DNA of 64,000 nucleotides from assembly GCA_963995525.1 (NCBI GenBank), contig OZ023206.1, positions 42,453,178 to 42,517,177 of the forward strand. Direction: 5' to 3'. Positions 63,715 to 64,000 of this stretch are shown piece after piece. The translations under genes and the position numbers were made by a program. The notes beneath the pieces are model-generated. The model had not been told where the DNA came from. It worked only from the letters and a program-made list of their open reading frames with translations, and did no database searches. This DNA is from Escarpia spicata. Taxonomy: Eukaryota > Annelida > Polychaeta > Sabellida > Siboglinidae. Each line of letters begins with the position of its first letter. Within the stretch, counting starts at the first letter, position 1.

Positions 63715-64000
63715 TGACGGAGATAAAACGGTAACATGCATTCCCATGTGTGGTTAATCTAGTTATGTGTGTAGCTTGATATCAGTCTAGCCTTCGTGAA
63801 GATTTGTAACATGCAAAACATATATTTGGGGTAAGACCACATTAAGGATCCGTCCGCCGAAAAAAGTGCACTTAAAATACCGTTATGCTGTGATATGCAT
63901 ATCTTTTGTTCGAACACTTTGACACGGGACATGTTTGTCTCGTGAGTACTGAATGTACTGCTGCTTTAGGCAAGATAAAACATCAAATGGGGATGAGTTT
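63715..64000 (+). repeat. Truncated final monomer (V-like, 286 bp in view)
   Basis: It has cccatgtgtgg (private), gtgcac, atatcttttg, gacacggg and ttaggc. It is cut by the window edge at the ggggatgagttt segment, so the array continues to the right. Confidence 0.95.

Larger units (their letters stand above)
1..64000 (+). repeat. Tandem satellite array, ~326-bp monomer, 196 complete copies
   Basis: The motif tgacggagataaaacggta recurs every 326 bp (starts at 2, 328, 654, 972, 1298 and so on to 63715) with no interruption and no inversion. Of 196 complete monomers, 154 are 326 bp; 23 belong to a class with an 8-bp deletion (mostly 318 bp); nine T-class monomers are 325 bp; ten others carry private indels (324-333 bp range). 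Summing these lengths reproduces exactly the distance from position 2 to 63715, so the count is self-consistent. GC is about 37% in the first monomer. Standard monomers have stop codons in all frames. A eukaryotic heterochromatic satellite is the only reading I can support; centromeric versus pericentromeric or subtelomeric location cannot be decided from this sequence. Confidence 0.98.

Noticed and set aside
1..64000. CRISPR array
   Set aside because: Repeat units are about 326 bp and the whole unit is repeated; there are no short identical repeats separated by unique spacers.
1..64000. rDNA intergenic spacer or tandem gene cluster
   Set aside because: No rRNA-like segment, no tRNA-like cloverleaf and no open frame conserved between monomers was seen.
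1..64000. Tandem LTR or retrotransposon-derived repeat
   Set aside because: No TG...CA-bounded LTR, primer-binding site, polypurine tract or protein-coding remnant was recognised inside the monomer.

Overview
The window is satellite DNA from end to end. It holds one uninterrupted head-to-tail array of a roughly 326-bp monomer. I traced 196 complete monomers from position 2 to 63714, then a truncated one (63715-64000) that runs off the right edge. Position 1 is the last base of a monomer that begins off the left edge. All copies have the same orientation. I see no protein-coding gene, RNA gene, transposon, CRISPR array or prokaryotic regulatory element. One monomer counts about 37% GC. This is the signature of a eukaryotic genome, in pericentromeric, centromeric or other constitutive heterochromatin. 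The length (about two nucleosomes) and the single BamHI site per monomer fit plant satellites of the 320-330 bp class; the BamHI satellite of beet (pBV, reported at 327-328 bp) is one candidate. That is an inference from length and restriction site only, because I cannot compare sequences here.

Monomers fall into recurring variant classes; the letters are mine. A: ctaac plus gggacttgt. B: boundary gttaaatgacgg, tatgtctg, aaaatagttc. C: 8-bp deletion near the 3' end. D: ggtaacttgc plus gtgcac. E: caaacgggg. F: gatatggg plus cctatgac. G: aaggaacc. H: tctcttg plus caaacgggg. I: gccaaaaaaagtcc. J: cccatatgtgg plus cttaacatacc. L: gtgatgtg, ggatccatcc, aataacg. P: aacttgcaaaac, aatacag, actgagtg. 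Q: ggtaacttgc plus ctaac. R: atatattttg plus ttaggc. S: plain. T: gctgttata, gctcttg, 325 bp. U: ggtaccatg plus gtaagaacac. V: atatcttttg plus gacacggg. W: cccagttg plus atacattttg. X: aaaattccg. Y: ataaatttttttcg plus acttgt. B': gggaaagacc plus aacatttt. Z: aagggtcc. N: aaatttagttcg and/or a 1-bp loss in the terminal gtaatatg.

Layout. From 2 to about 14.6 kb, variable-length higher-order units begin with A and end with J (11, 6, 6, 7, 3 and 12 monomers). From 14.6 to 24 kb there are chimeric monomers, a duplicated 649-bp dimer and a duplicated 9-mer (2934 bp). From 24.1 to 30.9 kb a roughly 3.5-kb unit built on a P-C-Q trimer (970 bp) is present twice. From 30.9 to 53 kb the variant repertoire changes to V, W, X, Y, B', Z, T and U. 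That part includes a 16-monomer (5207-bp) partial duplication and two directly adjacent 6510-bp copies of a 20-monomer unit (39967-46476 and 46477-52986), between which I found one base difference. From 53 kb to the end, mixed repertoires with more private indels form a more divergent 9-mer repeat.

No genes act together here. What the window records is the history of unequal exchange, segmental amplification and homogenisation within a satellite array.
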